Shown piece by piece: positions 14,233 through 20,314 of a stretch of 21,800 nt of DNA. Below the pieces are notes generated by a model. That model was given only the letters and a program-made list of their open reading frames with translations, did not search any database and was not told where the DNA came from. The position numbers and the translations under genes are program-made. Position 1 is the first letter of the stretch, and every line of letters starts with the position of its first letter. Location of the stretch: positions 1-21,800 of the forward strand of contig UQVP01000018.1 in the NCBI GenBank assembly GCA_900544605.1. The letters run 5' to 3'. The stretch comes from an uncultured Mycoplasmatota bacterium (GTDB lineage: Bacteria > Bacillota_I > Bacilli_A > RF39 > UBA660).

Positions 14233-14260
14233 TATTATATGGTATTTCTTTTTTTTCGTT
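14233..14260 (-). promoter_or_regulatory. Candidate SigK-type promoter of spoVIF
   Basis: Minus-strand AAC (14258-14260), a 16-base spacer, then CATATAATA (14233-14241). This fits the late mother-cell SigK pattern mAC-N16/17-CATAnnnTA, with the spoVIF SD starting about seven bases downstream. The motif is short and the DNA AT-rich, so the weight comes from its position. Confidence 0.45.
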
Positions 14261-14266
14261 AAAAAT

Positions 14267-15292
14267 TTAATCAATTAATATATTATATTTTTGATATTCT
14301 TTATCATAATACTTTATATAACCATCTTTAGCGAGACGATATAAAATAAAACTTTTAGGATAATTATTTTCTTGTTCTATATTATAATTAGATTTTAAAC
14401 AATATTTATAATAGTCATCATCAATCATCCAAGAATATGCTTGATTATCAGCTTTAATCTCATTTTCATCATTCTTATCATCATAAGAAATTAAGCTTGT
14501 TGCTTGTGCTTTATTAAAATCAGTTTTACAATGTGCTAATTCATGCAATAAAGCAAAATATATATCTGCTATTCTATGATGTTTCAATGTTAAATAAATA
14601 GCTGGCTTACTTCTATGTACCTTAAAAGCACCTCTAATTTTTGAACCAGGAATATCATTTTGAATAACTAAATAAATTCCGTTTTTATTAAATTCATCAA
14701 TCAAGTCATTTATATCAAATTTTTCCTTTTTTGCAGATTCAAGTATAAATTTTACTAATTTTTCTATATTCTCTTTTTTATATTCAGCAACATCTTGTTT
14801 TAAAGTTTGACGATAACACTTTTCTAACCATAAAAACAACAATTCTGGTTTATCATTTTTGCTTTTAAAATAAATATTCTTATCAATTTCATAAATTTTT
14901 TTGGGCGAAGTAACTCTCAAAAATTTTAAAATGTCTTTAATACTTTCTAATTTATCAGAACTATCTATAAATTCAATATATTTTTCTTTTTTTAAATAAT
15001 TATAATTAAATTTTTTTAGATATTCTGACTCCGTTAATCTTTTTTCTTTTAAATACTCATCTATACTTTTTTCAAATTTATAGTTAGTTTCTATTTTATA
15101 TATATAATCAATAGGAATACTAGTCACAAGAGAAATATTTTCTATTATTTGGGAAGATAAATCCATATTTCCTGATAAAATATCAATTAAATGTTTAGGT
15201 GTTATATTAATTCTGTTAGCAAAATCTTTATTAGTAATATTATTATATTCCAAATAGTCTATCAAATAATCTTTAAACCTTAATTTCTCCAT
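14267..15292 (-). CDS. HTH (XRE) - ImmA/IrrE metallopeptidase antitoxin
   Basis: Probable antitoxin and autoregulator of the adjacent RelE/HigB-like toxin. An XRE helix-turn-helix occupies about residues 5-65 (NKDFANRINITPKHLIDILSG). A variable helical middle follows, and the C-terminal half is an ImmA/IrrE-type zinc peptidase with H250-E251-x-x-H254 in LLHELAH and a likely third ligand Glu278 in ENEIKADNQAYSWMI. The start chosen is ATG 15290-15292, with AAGGAAG eight bases upstream; an in-frame GTG three codons earlier abuts that SD. This is the COG2856-like long HigA form. It begins 30 bases after the toxin stop, the toxin-first order of higBA. In related ImmA proteins the peptidase cleaves a repressor; whether it is active here is unknown. 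Confidence 0.85.
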   Translation of the reverse strand: MEKLRFKDYLIDYLEYNNITNKDFANRINITPKHLIDILSGNMDLSSQIIENISLVTSIPIDYIYKIETNYKFEKSIDEYLKEKRLTESEYLKKFNYNYLKKEKYIEFIDSSDKLESIKDILKFLRVTSPKKIYEIDKNIYFKSKNDKPELLFLWLEKCYRQTLKQDVAEYKKENIEKLVKFILESAKKEKFDINDLIDEFNKNGIYLVIQNDIPGSKIRGAFKVHRSKPAIYLTLKHHRIADIYFALLHELAHCKTDFNKAQATSLISYDDKNDENEIKADNQAYSWMIDDDYYKYCLKSNYNIEQENNYPKSFILYRLAKDGYIKYYDKEYQKYNILID

Positions 15293-15322
15293 CACAATCA
15301 CTTCCTTAATTTATTCTTATTT

Positions 15323-15646
15323 TTATTTTGTTCTTAATTTCCTTTTAAAATCGTTATAGTGATCAGTACTTATATATTCTAGTCTTACAATTTTATTTTC
15401 TTTATCTATACTAACAATTAATCTAATTGTTCCACCTTTTTTACACAAATTAAAACTATAATATCCACACATATCATCCTTTAGTGCTTCAAACCCATAT
15501 ATTTTTGACATTGGATTTTGATATAAATCTTCATATGTAGAGCTTTGTTTAATATGCAATATTATTTTATTCAATTTAAGCATCTCGTCATGATATTTTT
15601 TTAATTTTTTTTCTTGTTTCTTAAACTCTTCTCTTTCTATTTTCAA
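15323..15646 (-). CDS. RelE/HigB-family toxin (putative mRNA interferase)
   Basis: The likely toxin of a type II pair. The 107-aa basic protein has a helical N-terminus (1-40) and a C-terminal beta-rich part: DDMCGYYSFNLCKKGG (about 57-72), IRLIVSIDKENKIVRLEYIS (74-93), then DHYNDFKRKL. This pattern (SGYYSFNL...RLIFSID...YLEYIS...HY-x-DFKRKL) is familiar from HigB/RelE-like ORFs next to XRE-ImmA genes. The start is uncertain: the only in-frame option is TTG at 15644-15646 behind a weak GAGG, because TGA lies two codons upstream. A strong AAAGGAGG and an ATG at 15654-15656 instead lead a different frame of 11 codons that overlaps this gene. Either that is a translational decoy or there is a frameshift near codon 5. 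Confidence 0.75.
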   Translation of the reverse strand: MKIEREEFKKQEKKLKKYHDEMLKLNKIILHIKQSSTYEDLYQNPMSKIYGFEALKDDMCGYYSFNLCKKGGTIRLIVSIDKENKIVRLEYISTDHYNDFKRKLRTK

Positions 15647-15696
15647 TATCTCTCATCCTCAAATTCTTCCTCCTTTCGAATATATTTCTCTTAACT

Positions 15697-15724
15697 CATA
15701 TATTAACATTTTTGTTAATATATG
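15697..15724. promoter_or_regulatory. 28-bp palindromic operator of the TA cassette
   Basis: Perfect 12-base arms CATATATTAACA (15697-15708) and TGTTAATATATG (15713-15724) flank TTTT. The palindrome covers the spacer, the -10 and the edge of the -35 of the toxin-antitoxin promoter, the classical position for autorepression by the XRE domain. Confidence 0.8.
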
Positions 15725-15728
15725 TCAA
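15700..15728 (-). promoter_or_regulatory. SigA-type promoter of the TA cassette
   Basis: Perfect TTGACA (15723-15728), 17-base spacer and TAATAT (15700-15705) on the minus strand, upstream of a strong AGGAGG at about 15666-15673. Confidence 0.7.
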
Positions 15729-15734
15729 CAGTTA

Positions 15735-15760
15735 TAATAAAAAGAAGCTAGATTTCTTCT
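15735..15760 (-). terminator. Weak candidate terminator of der
   Basis: Minus-strand AGAAG...CTTCT (5 bp) around the der TAG (15748-15750), followed by TTTTTATTAT. Low stability. It separates der from the TA promoter. Confidence 0.35.
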
Positions 15761-17067
15761 TCTCCTTTATTTTTAAATTGTAAAATAATTGGAGTACCTT
15801 CAAAATCAAAAGCTTCTCTTATTTTGTTTTCTAAATAACGCTCATATGAAAAATGTATTAAACCTTTACTATTAACTTGAATATTAAATGTTGGTGGTTT
15901 AGTCGAAACTTGTTTACTAAAATATATCTTTAAGCGTTTACCTTTATAAGTTGGTGGTAAATTTAATGCATAAGCATCAGTTATAACATCATTAAGTAAA
16001 CTTGTTCCTATTTCTTTGTTTGTATTTTGATAACATTTTAAAACTTCAGGCATCAATGTATGAAGTCTTTTTTTAGTAAGTGCTGACAAGAAAACAATTG
16101 GTGCATATGGCATAAATTGAAAATTATTTCTAATTTTAGTCGTAAATTCTTTTATTGCACCATCTTTATTATCAATTGTATCCCACTTGTTTACTACGAT
16201 AACAACAGGCTTTCCTGCTTCTATCGCATATCCTGCAATATGTTTATCATGTTCAATTATTCCTTCTTCAGCATTTATAACAAGTAAACAAACATCAGAT
16301 CTATCTATTGCTTTTAAAGATCTAAGTAAACTATATTTTTCTACATTTTCATAGACTTTACCACGTTTTCTCATTCCTGCCGTATCAATAACTACGTATT
16401 CTTCTCCATGGTAAGTAAATGGTGTATCCACTGCATCTCTAGTTGTACCAGCAACATTAGATACAATTGCTCTTTCCTCATTCAATATCGCATTAACTAA
16501 ACTACTTTTACCTACATTTGGTCTTCCTATTACGGAGAATTTTATAATTCCCTCTTTGTATTCTTCCTCTACCTTAGGAAAATCTTTTACAATTGTCGTT
16601 AAAAGTTCATATATCCCAATATTTTGCTCTCCACTGACTGTTAAATACTCTGAAAAACCAAGTTCATAAAAATCATATATATTATCACGAGATAAACTAC
16701 TATCAATTTTATTTATAACAACAATAACATTTTTACCAGATTTTAATAACATATCTCTTACCACTAAATCATTAGTTGTTATTCCCTCTTTACCATCAAC
16801 AACAAAAAGAATAACATCTGCTTCATCAATTGCTAGAGTTGCTTGAATCTTTATTTCTTCATTAAAAGATGCATCACTTATATCAATACCACCTGTATCA
16901 ATTAAATGAAAAGAATAATCCTCAAACTTAACATTACCATAAACTCTATCTCTAGTTATACCTGGAGTATCTTCTATAATTGATATTTTTTTACCAACTA
17001 ATCTATTAAAAATAGTTGATTTACCTACATTTGGTCTACCAACAAGCGCAACTACTGGTTTTTTCAT
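15748..17067 (-). CDS. der: Ribosome assembly GTPase Der (EngA)
   Basis: Double-GTPase that supports late maturation of the 50S ribosomal subunit. G domain 1 has GRPNVGKST (10-18), DTGG (57-60) and NKID (119-122). G domain 2 has GRPNVGKSS (181-189), DTAG (228-231) and NKWD (293-296). A C-terminal KH-like domain of about 85 residues follows (LPPTYKGKRLKIYFSKQ...). The 439-aa length is standard. GAGGTGG precedes the ATG. In B. subtilis der lies near spoIVA-hbs with gpsA between; here the toxin-antitoxin cassette and spore genes stand in that interval. Confidence 0.98.
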   Translation of the reverse strand: MKKPVVALVGRPNVGKSTIFNRLVGKKISIIEDTPGITRDRVYGNVKFEDYSFHLIDTGGIDISDASFNEEIKIQATLAIDEADVILFVVDGKEGITTNDLVVRDMLLKSGKNVIVVINKIDSSLSRDNIYDFYELGFSEYLTVSGEQNIGIYELLTTIVKDFPKVEEEYKEGIIKFSVIGRPNVGKSSLVNAILNEERAIVSNVAGTTRDAVDTPFTYHGEEYVVIDTAGMRKRGKVYENVEKYSLLRSLKAIDRSDVCLLVINAEEGIIEHDKHIAGYAIEAGKPVVIVVNKWDTIDNKDGAIKEFTTKIRNNFQFMPYAPIVFLSALTKKRLHTLMPEVLKCYQNTNKEIGTSLLNDVITDAYALNLPPTYKGKRLKIYFSKQVSTKPPTFNIQVNSKGLIHFSYERYLENKIREAFDFEGTPIILQFKNKGEEEI

Positions 17068-17090
17068 ACTACCACCTCTTTTTCTACATT

Positions 17091-17118
17091 ATTATAACAC
17101 ATCATAACCTTTATACAA
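17091..17118 (-). promoter_or_regulatory. Possible promoter of der
   Basis: Minus-strand TTGTAT (17113-17118), 16 bases, TATAAT (17091-17096), 24 bases before the der ATG and overlapping the stop region of the upstream gene. The -10 is perfect, the -35 poor. Confidence 0.4.
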
Positions 17119-17620
17119 ATAATTTTTTATTATTAATTAATTTAGCTTTATTTATAATTTTATAAGCATCTTCTCCATATATAATTTTACTATTTTCTAA
17201 AATAAAACCTATATTTATATCACTCACAGTTCTTTTAGGAATAACATAAAAATTACTATTATATTTATATATTTTACAATAATCTAAAATATCTTTGTTT
17301 AACATACTAAACTTATCCAACGCAAAAAGAAATTTTTCTTTTTTCATTATTTTTATTTTCATATCTATATGATCATCATAAAAACCATAAAAATCTAAAT
17401 CTTCTTTTTCTATTTCTAAAATAATACCAAACAAGTTATCTTGGTAAATATTTATATTATAAAAACCTTTTATTTCTATATCATAAAATTCATTTAATTT
17501 TATAAACAAATTTTTAAAATACTTTTCTAAATTATTTTTTAGTGAAAAACTATTCTTTTTTAAATAAAGATTATTCAAAAAAACTATTAACTTACCATCA
17601 TCTAGTTTTTCTACCCTCAT
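17111..17620 (-). CDS. Unknown protein, 169 aa
   Basis: A soluble mixed alpha/beta protein, very rich in Lys, Ile, Phe, Tyr and Asp, with no signal peptide or membrane helix. I recognise no catalytic motif. The layout (M-R-V-E-K-L-x-D-G-K-L-I-V-F-L start, then I-E-I-K-G-F-Y-N-I-N-I-Y, a central acidic DFYGFYDDHIDMKI at 76-89, and an end K-I-I-Y-G-E-D-A-Y-K-I-I-N-K-A-K) faintly recalls the two-part MecA adaptor family. The match is too weak to name it. AGGTGA is spaced correctly from the ATG. It sits between engB and der, both ribosome-assembly GTPases, and is probably co-transcribed with them. Confidence 0.75.
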   Translation of the reverse strand: MRVEKLDDGKLIVFLNNLYLKKNSFSLKNNLEKYFKNLFIKLNEFYDIEIKGFYNINIYQDNLFGIILEIEKEDLDFYGFYDDHIDMKIKIMKKEKFLFALDKFSMLNKDILDYCKIYKYNSNFYVIPKRTVSDINIGFILENSKIIYGEDAYKIINKAKLINNKKLFV

Positions 17621-17667
17621 AAAATCACCTATGTTATTTTATGAAATAATACTAATAATGAGATAAA

Positions 17668-18249
17668 TTAAATAGTTCTTTCTATTTTATTATGAATTTC
17701 ATCTCGTCCTAACTTAGTAACATTTGAAAACATTACAAAGTCATCACCAACAACTAAATCAAGTTCATCTAATATCATTGTTCTTTGTTTCTGTTGTAAT
17801 GTAATACCAATTTTATCGGTTTTGGTTGCTACTATCGTAACAGGAATTTTATAATGTTTTAAATAATTATACATCATTAAATCATCACTAGTTGGTTTAT
17901 GACGAAAATCAATTAACATAAATACTTGTTTTAAATTTTTTCTACTTGTTAAATAATCTTCCATCATTAAACCAAATTTCTTTTGTTTTGCTTTATTTAA
18001 GTTAGCATATCCATACCCAGGTGCATCTACTAAATAAAATGAATCATTAACTAAATAAAAATTAATTGTTTGTGTTTTTCCTGGATTAGCAGATGTACGG
18101 GCAAAATTCTTTCTACTAATAATTGTATTAATGAAACTACTTTTACCAACATTAGAACGACCTACAAGTAAAAACTCTGGTTTCTCATCAGTTGGATATT
18201 GACTACGTCTCACCGCACTAATAGCTAAATTAACACTCTTTATTTTCAT
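17668..18249 (-). CDS. engB: Ribosome biogenesis GTP-binding protein EngB (YsxC/YihA)
   Basis: Small essential GTPase for 50S subunit assembly. From the chosen start, G1 is GRSNVGKSS (30-38), G3 is DAPGYGYA (75-82) and G4 is TKTD (142-145), with the family-specific NPGKTQTINFY (55-65) as switch I. The start chosen is ATG 18247-18249: AAGGTGG is placed five bases upstream. An in-frame GTG three codons earlier would leave no room for an SD. The protein is then 193 aa, a normal size. In Bacillus it follows lon; that link is not seen here. Confidence 0.96.
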   Translation of the reverse strand: MKIKSVNLAISAVRRSQYPTDEKPEFLLVGRSNVGKSSFINTIISRKNFARTSANPGKTQTINFYLVNDSFYLVDAPGYGYANLNKAKQKKFGLMMEDYLTSRKNLKQVFMLIDFRHKPTSDDLMMYNYLKHYKIPVTIVATKTDKIGITLQQKQRTMILDELDLVVGDDFVMFSNVTKLGRDEIHNKIERTI

Positions 18250-18321
18250 TTTTACCACCTTACTATTTTCGTGACTAATTAATTATAACATTATCAACTA
18301 ATATTGTCAAAACGAGTAAAA

Positions 18322-18930
18322 CTAACTCAACCTCTTTTGACTATGTTCTTTTTGTTTAATTTTATTAGAAATATGTTCAATTATAGTCATGTAACAATAT
18401 TCATTCGGATGCAATCCATCATCAGTATAATTATCATTGATAAGTCCATCTACACCAAGTAATATATTATATAAATCTAAGTAATCAATATTATTTTCTT
18501 CACAATATTTTTTTAACTTTTGATTTATTATAATTACCTTTTTATTTATATCAATATCACTAGTTGGATATAGAAGCTCAACCAATATATCTTTACCGCT
18601 AGTAATTACATTTTGAATAAATAATTTCATTTTTTCAAAAACATCATCTAACGATTCTTTTCCATCACAATCACAGTCTGGTCTTAATATGTTATTAATT
18701 CCAATTAATAAAACAAAGCAATCCATTTTATCTTTTTCAACTTTTTTCCAAGCATATTTGTGATAATTACCTACACCAATATTTGAAACTCCACAAATAT
18801 AAAAAATTATATCACTATTAGGTATTTTAGTAGTAATAAGTGGAACATTAAAACCTCTTTTTGCCTCTTTATCAATTATATATGGCATATATTCTGTAAT
18901 TGAATCTCCTAGTAAAGCTACTCTTTTCAT
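18322..18930 (-). CDS. SGNH/GDSL-family hydrolase
   Basis: Cytoplasmic esterase/lipase-like hydrolase with no signal peptide. Block I GDSIT has Ser10 as nucleophile. Block II is around G47-x-S-N, block III is G77-I-N79, and block V D171-G-L-H174 completes the triad in DDGLHPNEY. A short cysteine pair C86-D-C88 is present. The 202-aa length is normal. AAGGAAC serves as SD, and a TATAAT at 18953-18958 may be its -10. The substrate cannot be told from sequence; relatives deacylate lipids, peptidoglycan or polysaccharides. It diverges from the next gene on the plus strand across about 200 bases of AT-rich DNA. Confidence 0.88.
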   Translation of the reverse strand: MKRVALLGDSITEYMPYIIDKEAKRGFNVPLITTKIPNSDIIFYICGVSNIGVGNYHKYAWKKVEKDKMDCFVLLIGINNILRPDCDCDGKESLDDVFEKMKLFIQNVITSGKDILVELLYPTSDIDINKKVIIINQKLKKYCEENNIDYLDLYNILLGVDGLINDNYTDDGLHPNEYCYMTIIEHISNKIKQKEHSQKRLS

Positions 18931-19077
18931 ATAATAGTTCCTTTCTTTTTATATTATATCATTACCTTACCTTTTTTACATGTTAAGTTTAGTAAAAAAG
19001 CTAAAAATTTTAAATAATTATTAATATAATTTGAATATTCTAAATATCATAACTTCAATCAAAAACAAGATGAAAAT

Positions 19078-19105
19078 TTGAATTTTTTATAAAATTATGT
19101 ATAAT
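19078..19105 (+). promoter_or_regulatory. SigA-type promoter of the 183-aa gene
   Basis: TTGAAT (19078-19083), 16 bases, perfect TATAAT (19100-19105), then GTAGGAG as SD before the ATG at 19132. The rest of 18931-19131 shows no further structure. Confidence 0.6.
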
Positions 19106-19131
19106 ACTGAAACACAGTAGGAGAAAAAAAT

Positions 19132-19683
19132 ATGGAATATAAATATTATAATCAGTTTAATTTATCTAATGAGTTGTCACAAGCAATATCAACTATAATA
19201 TCAAAAAAAGAAAATGATGATTATGTATGTAAAATTTTAGTACTTACTATTCCTGAACATAAAGATATGGTTTTCCACTCTCCATTAACTAATGAAGATA
19301 TTTATAGGCCAGGATTTTCAGCATTAAGTGGGGCTCAAATACGTGAAATTGATGAAAAATATGGAAGATATATTGAAGGAACTATTCCAGAAGAAAATTA
19401 TTCTTTCTTAGTAGTTATGAAAGGTGAATCTTATAAAAAAATTTCTAAATTATCATTTAAAAGCAAAAATGGAATAAAGATGGCACTAAAACGTTTAGGT
19501 GTTTTTGTTGAAGAATATAACGGAATATTTGATTCAAGAACTTTAAGTACAAAATTTCCATATCTTCAAGACTTTTTTACTAGTTTAGATGATTGGAGAG
19601 CACAAACAAGTAGAGTTACAACAGATGATAATGTTTTAAATGAAAGTACTAAAAAAACATTATGTAAAAGAAAAACATTATAA
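19132..19683 (+). CDS. Unknown protein, 183 aa
   Basis: A soluble protein with no signal peptide or membrane helix. The central part (about 30-110) alternates short beta-like stretches (KILVLTIPE, SFLVVMKGE) with charged loops and contains SPLTNEDIYRPGFSALSGAQ. The C-terminus is polar and Thr/Ser/Lys-rich. I recognise no family or active-site motif. It is one of only three plus-strand genes here, has its own promoter and a good SD (GTAGGAG), and ends just before a long hairpin terminator, so it is an independent single-gene unit. It lies in the least conserved part of the window and may be accessory. Confidence 0.75.
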   Translation: MEYKYYNQFNLSNELSQAISTIISKKENDDYVCKILVLTIPEHKDMVFHSPLTNEDIYRPGFSALSGAQIREIDEKYGRYIEGTIPEENYSFLVVMKGESYKKISKLSFKSKNGIKMALKRLGVFVEEYNGIFDSRTLSTKFPYLQDFFTSLDDWRAQTSRVTTDDNVLNESTKKTLCKRKTL

Positions 19684-19698
19684 TAGTTCATTAATAAT

Positions 19699-19752
19699 AA
19701 AAGCCGTGGCACATTTTGTTGCGTAAACAATGAAAATGGCGATAGGCTTTTT
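19699..19752 (+). terminator. Long hairpin terminator after the 183-aa gene
   Basis: AAAAGCC...GGCTTTTT closes a 54-base, nearly continuous imperfect hairpin: GC/GC, then CATTTT/AAAATG, then GTTG/CAAT around a 6-base loop, ending in TTTTT. It is longer than an ordinary terminator stem, so it may also be the 3' end of a structured RNA. Confidence 0.65.
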
Positions 19753-19784
19753 GTTTGATTTTATACCTTGCTAAAATTATGCTT

Positions 19785-19816
19785 AAAAGGGATTAAAAAG
19801 TGAAAATCTCTTTTTT
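19785..19816 (+). terminator. Second hairpin with T run
   Basis: AAAAGGGATT (19785-19794) pairs with AATCTCTTTT (19805-19814, with one G-U pair) and runs into TTTTTT. A possible back-up terminator. Confidence 0.45.
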
Positions 19817-19855
19817 AAACGCACTAATTGATTATATCAATTTGCAAGTGTGTTT
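19817..19855. repeat. Inverted repeat / hairpin
   Basis: AAACGCACT / AGTGTGTTT (one G-U) form an outer stem, and the perfect AATTGAT / ATCAATT forms an inner stem around TAT. It starts directly after the previous T run and has no T run of its own. Function unknown. Confidence 0.6.
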
Positions 19856-19867
19856 CTAAATTAACAA

Positions 19868-20000
19868 AATAAAACTACTTTCAATTTAATTTGAAAGTAG
19901 TTTTTTTATTATCTCGAAAAGTTCGAGTTTCTTATCAATCTGGTGCCTTGAGTGGGTAGATACCGAACCCTGTTTAAAGGCGTATCCCTCTCTCAGTACG
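19868..20000 (-). ncRNA. Candidate structured small RNA, unknown family
   Basis: On the minus strand a promoter (20007-20035) is followed by about 130 bases with no usable ORF, ending in a strong terminator. The body can pair as GCCTT (19981-19977) with AAGGC (19949-19945), enclosing GGGT...ACCC; alternatively GATAC/GTATC forms a stem whose loop holds GCCTT, which would make an H-type pseudoknot. The outer stem is followed directly by ACCA, resembling a tRNA acceptor minihelix. A hairpin CTCGAA-CTT-TTCGAG (19927-19913) comes next. I tried to match 6S RNA, SRP RNA, tmRNA, 5S rRNA, T-box and the common riboswitches and saw no fit. Transcription is inferred only from the promoter and terminator. 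Confidence 0.4.
19871..19907. terminator. Strong, probably bidirectional terminator
   Basis: Perfect 14-base arms AAAACTACTTTCAA and TTGAAAGTAGTTTT around a 6-base loop. Seven T follow on the plus strand and TTTTATTTT on the minus strand. It is placed to stop plus-strand read-through and to end the candidate minus-strand RNA. Confidence 0.85.
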
Positions 20001-20006
20001 TATATA

Positions 20007-20035
20007 ATCTTATCATAGATTTTTGAGTTTGTGAA
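20007..20035 (-). promoter_or_regulatory. Promoter of the candidate small RNA
   Basis: Minus-strand TTCACA (20030-20035), 17 bases, TAAGAT (20007-20012); predicted start near 20000. Confidence 0.45.
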
Positions 20036-20100
20036 CCCTTTTTTAACATTTTTTTAACAAAATTATAACATTTATTGTTTTAATTTATTTTTTGTATATG

Positions 20101-20235
20101 AAAAGCGAGTATTTTACTACTCACTTCGCAGTTTGAGAGTCACTGCTACAAGAAGTGATTACCACCTCCCTTCGCAAAACCAATTATTGATTTTTGATGA
20201 CATCTCTCCTTTTTTATAAAACTCTCTTTATTCGG
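20101..20235 (-). ncRNA. Candidate short regulatory transcript with a mini-ORF
   Basis: An extended -10 promoter (TGTTATAAT, -10 at 20241-20246) is followed by a leader, a 14-codon ORF (20203-20159, MSSKINNWFCEGRW) and a second SD-like GGGAGG. A hairpin then pairs TCACTTC/GAAGTGA and GCAGT/ACTGC (20158-20121), and a terminator-like stem GTGAGTA-GTAAAA-TACTCGC ends in TTTT (20124-20101). The two stems share GTGA and exclude each other at that end. The hairpin loop carries CUCUC, complementary to GAGAG in the leader and in the ORF SD. This is attenuator- or antisense-like architecture; the ORF SD touches the ATG, so translation is doubtful. No family recognised. Confidence 0.4.
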
Positions 20236-20251
20236 TTTCTATTATAACATG

Positions 20252-20279
20252 AAAAAAAACAGTTTCATTTCAAACTGCT
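20252..20279 (-). terminator. Intrinsic terminator of the deacetylase gene
   Basis: Minus-strand GCAGTTT-GAAATG-AAACTGT followed by eight T. Its end overlaps the promoter of the next short transcript. Confidence 0.85.
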
Positions 20280-20283
20280 TTAT

Positions 20284-20302
20284 AAATTGTAATTTGCTTA
20301 TT
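20284..20302. repeat. AT-rich repeat, copy downstream of the deacetylase gene
   Basis: AAATTGTAATTTG then CTTATT. The same 13 bases followed by TTATT occur at 21746-21763, on the other side of the gene and in the same orientation. Confidence 0.5.
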
Positions 20303-20314
20303 AGAAAGAAATTA

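Noticed and set aside
19955..19981. Partial resemblance to 5S rRNA (ATACCGAAC...TTAA)
   Set aside because: Only about ten bases agree; the rest of 5S rRNA and its helices are absent.
19941..19981. A complete tRNA gene
   Set aside because: There is no room for D and anticodon arms and the T loop is not canonical; only an acceptor-like minihelix can be argued.
19980..20000. CTGAGAG-like start resembling a TPP riboswitch
   Set aside because: The second TPP element (ACC-TGATCTGGATAATGCCAGCG type) is missing, and no thi gene or downstream ORF follows.
20159..20165. A second mini-ORF starting GTG at 20165 behind GGGAGG
   Set aside because: The SD directly abuts the GTG with no spacing, and the 14-codon product shows no feature of a known small toxin.
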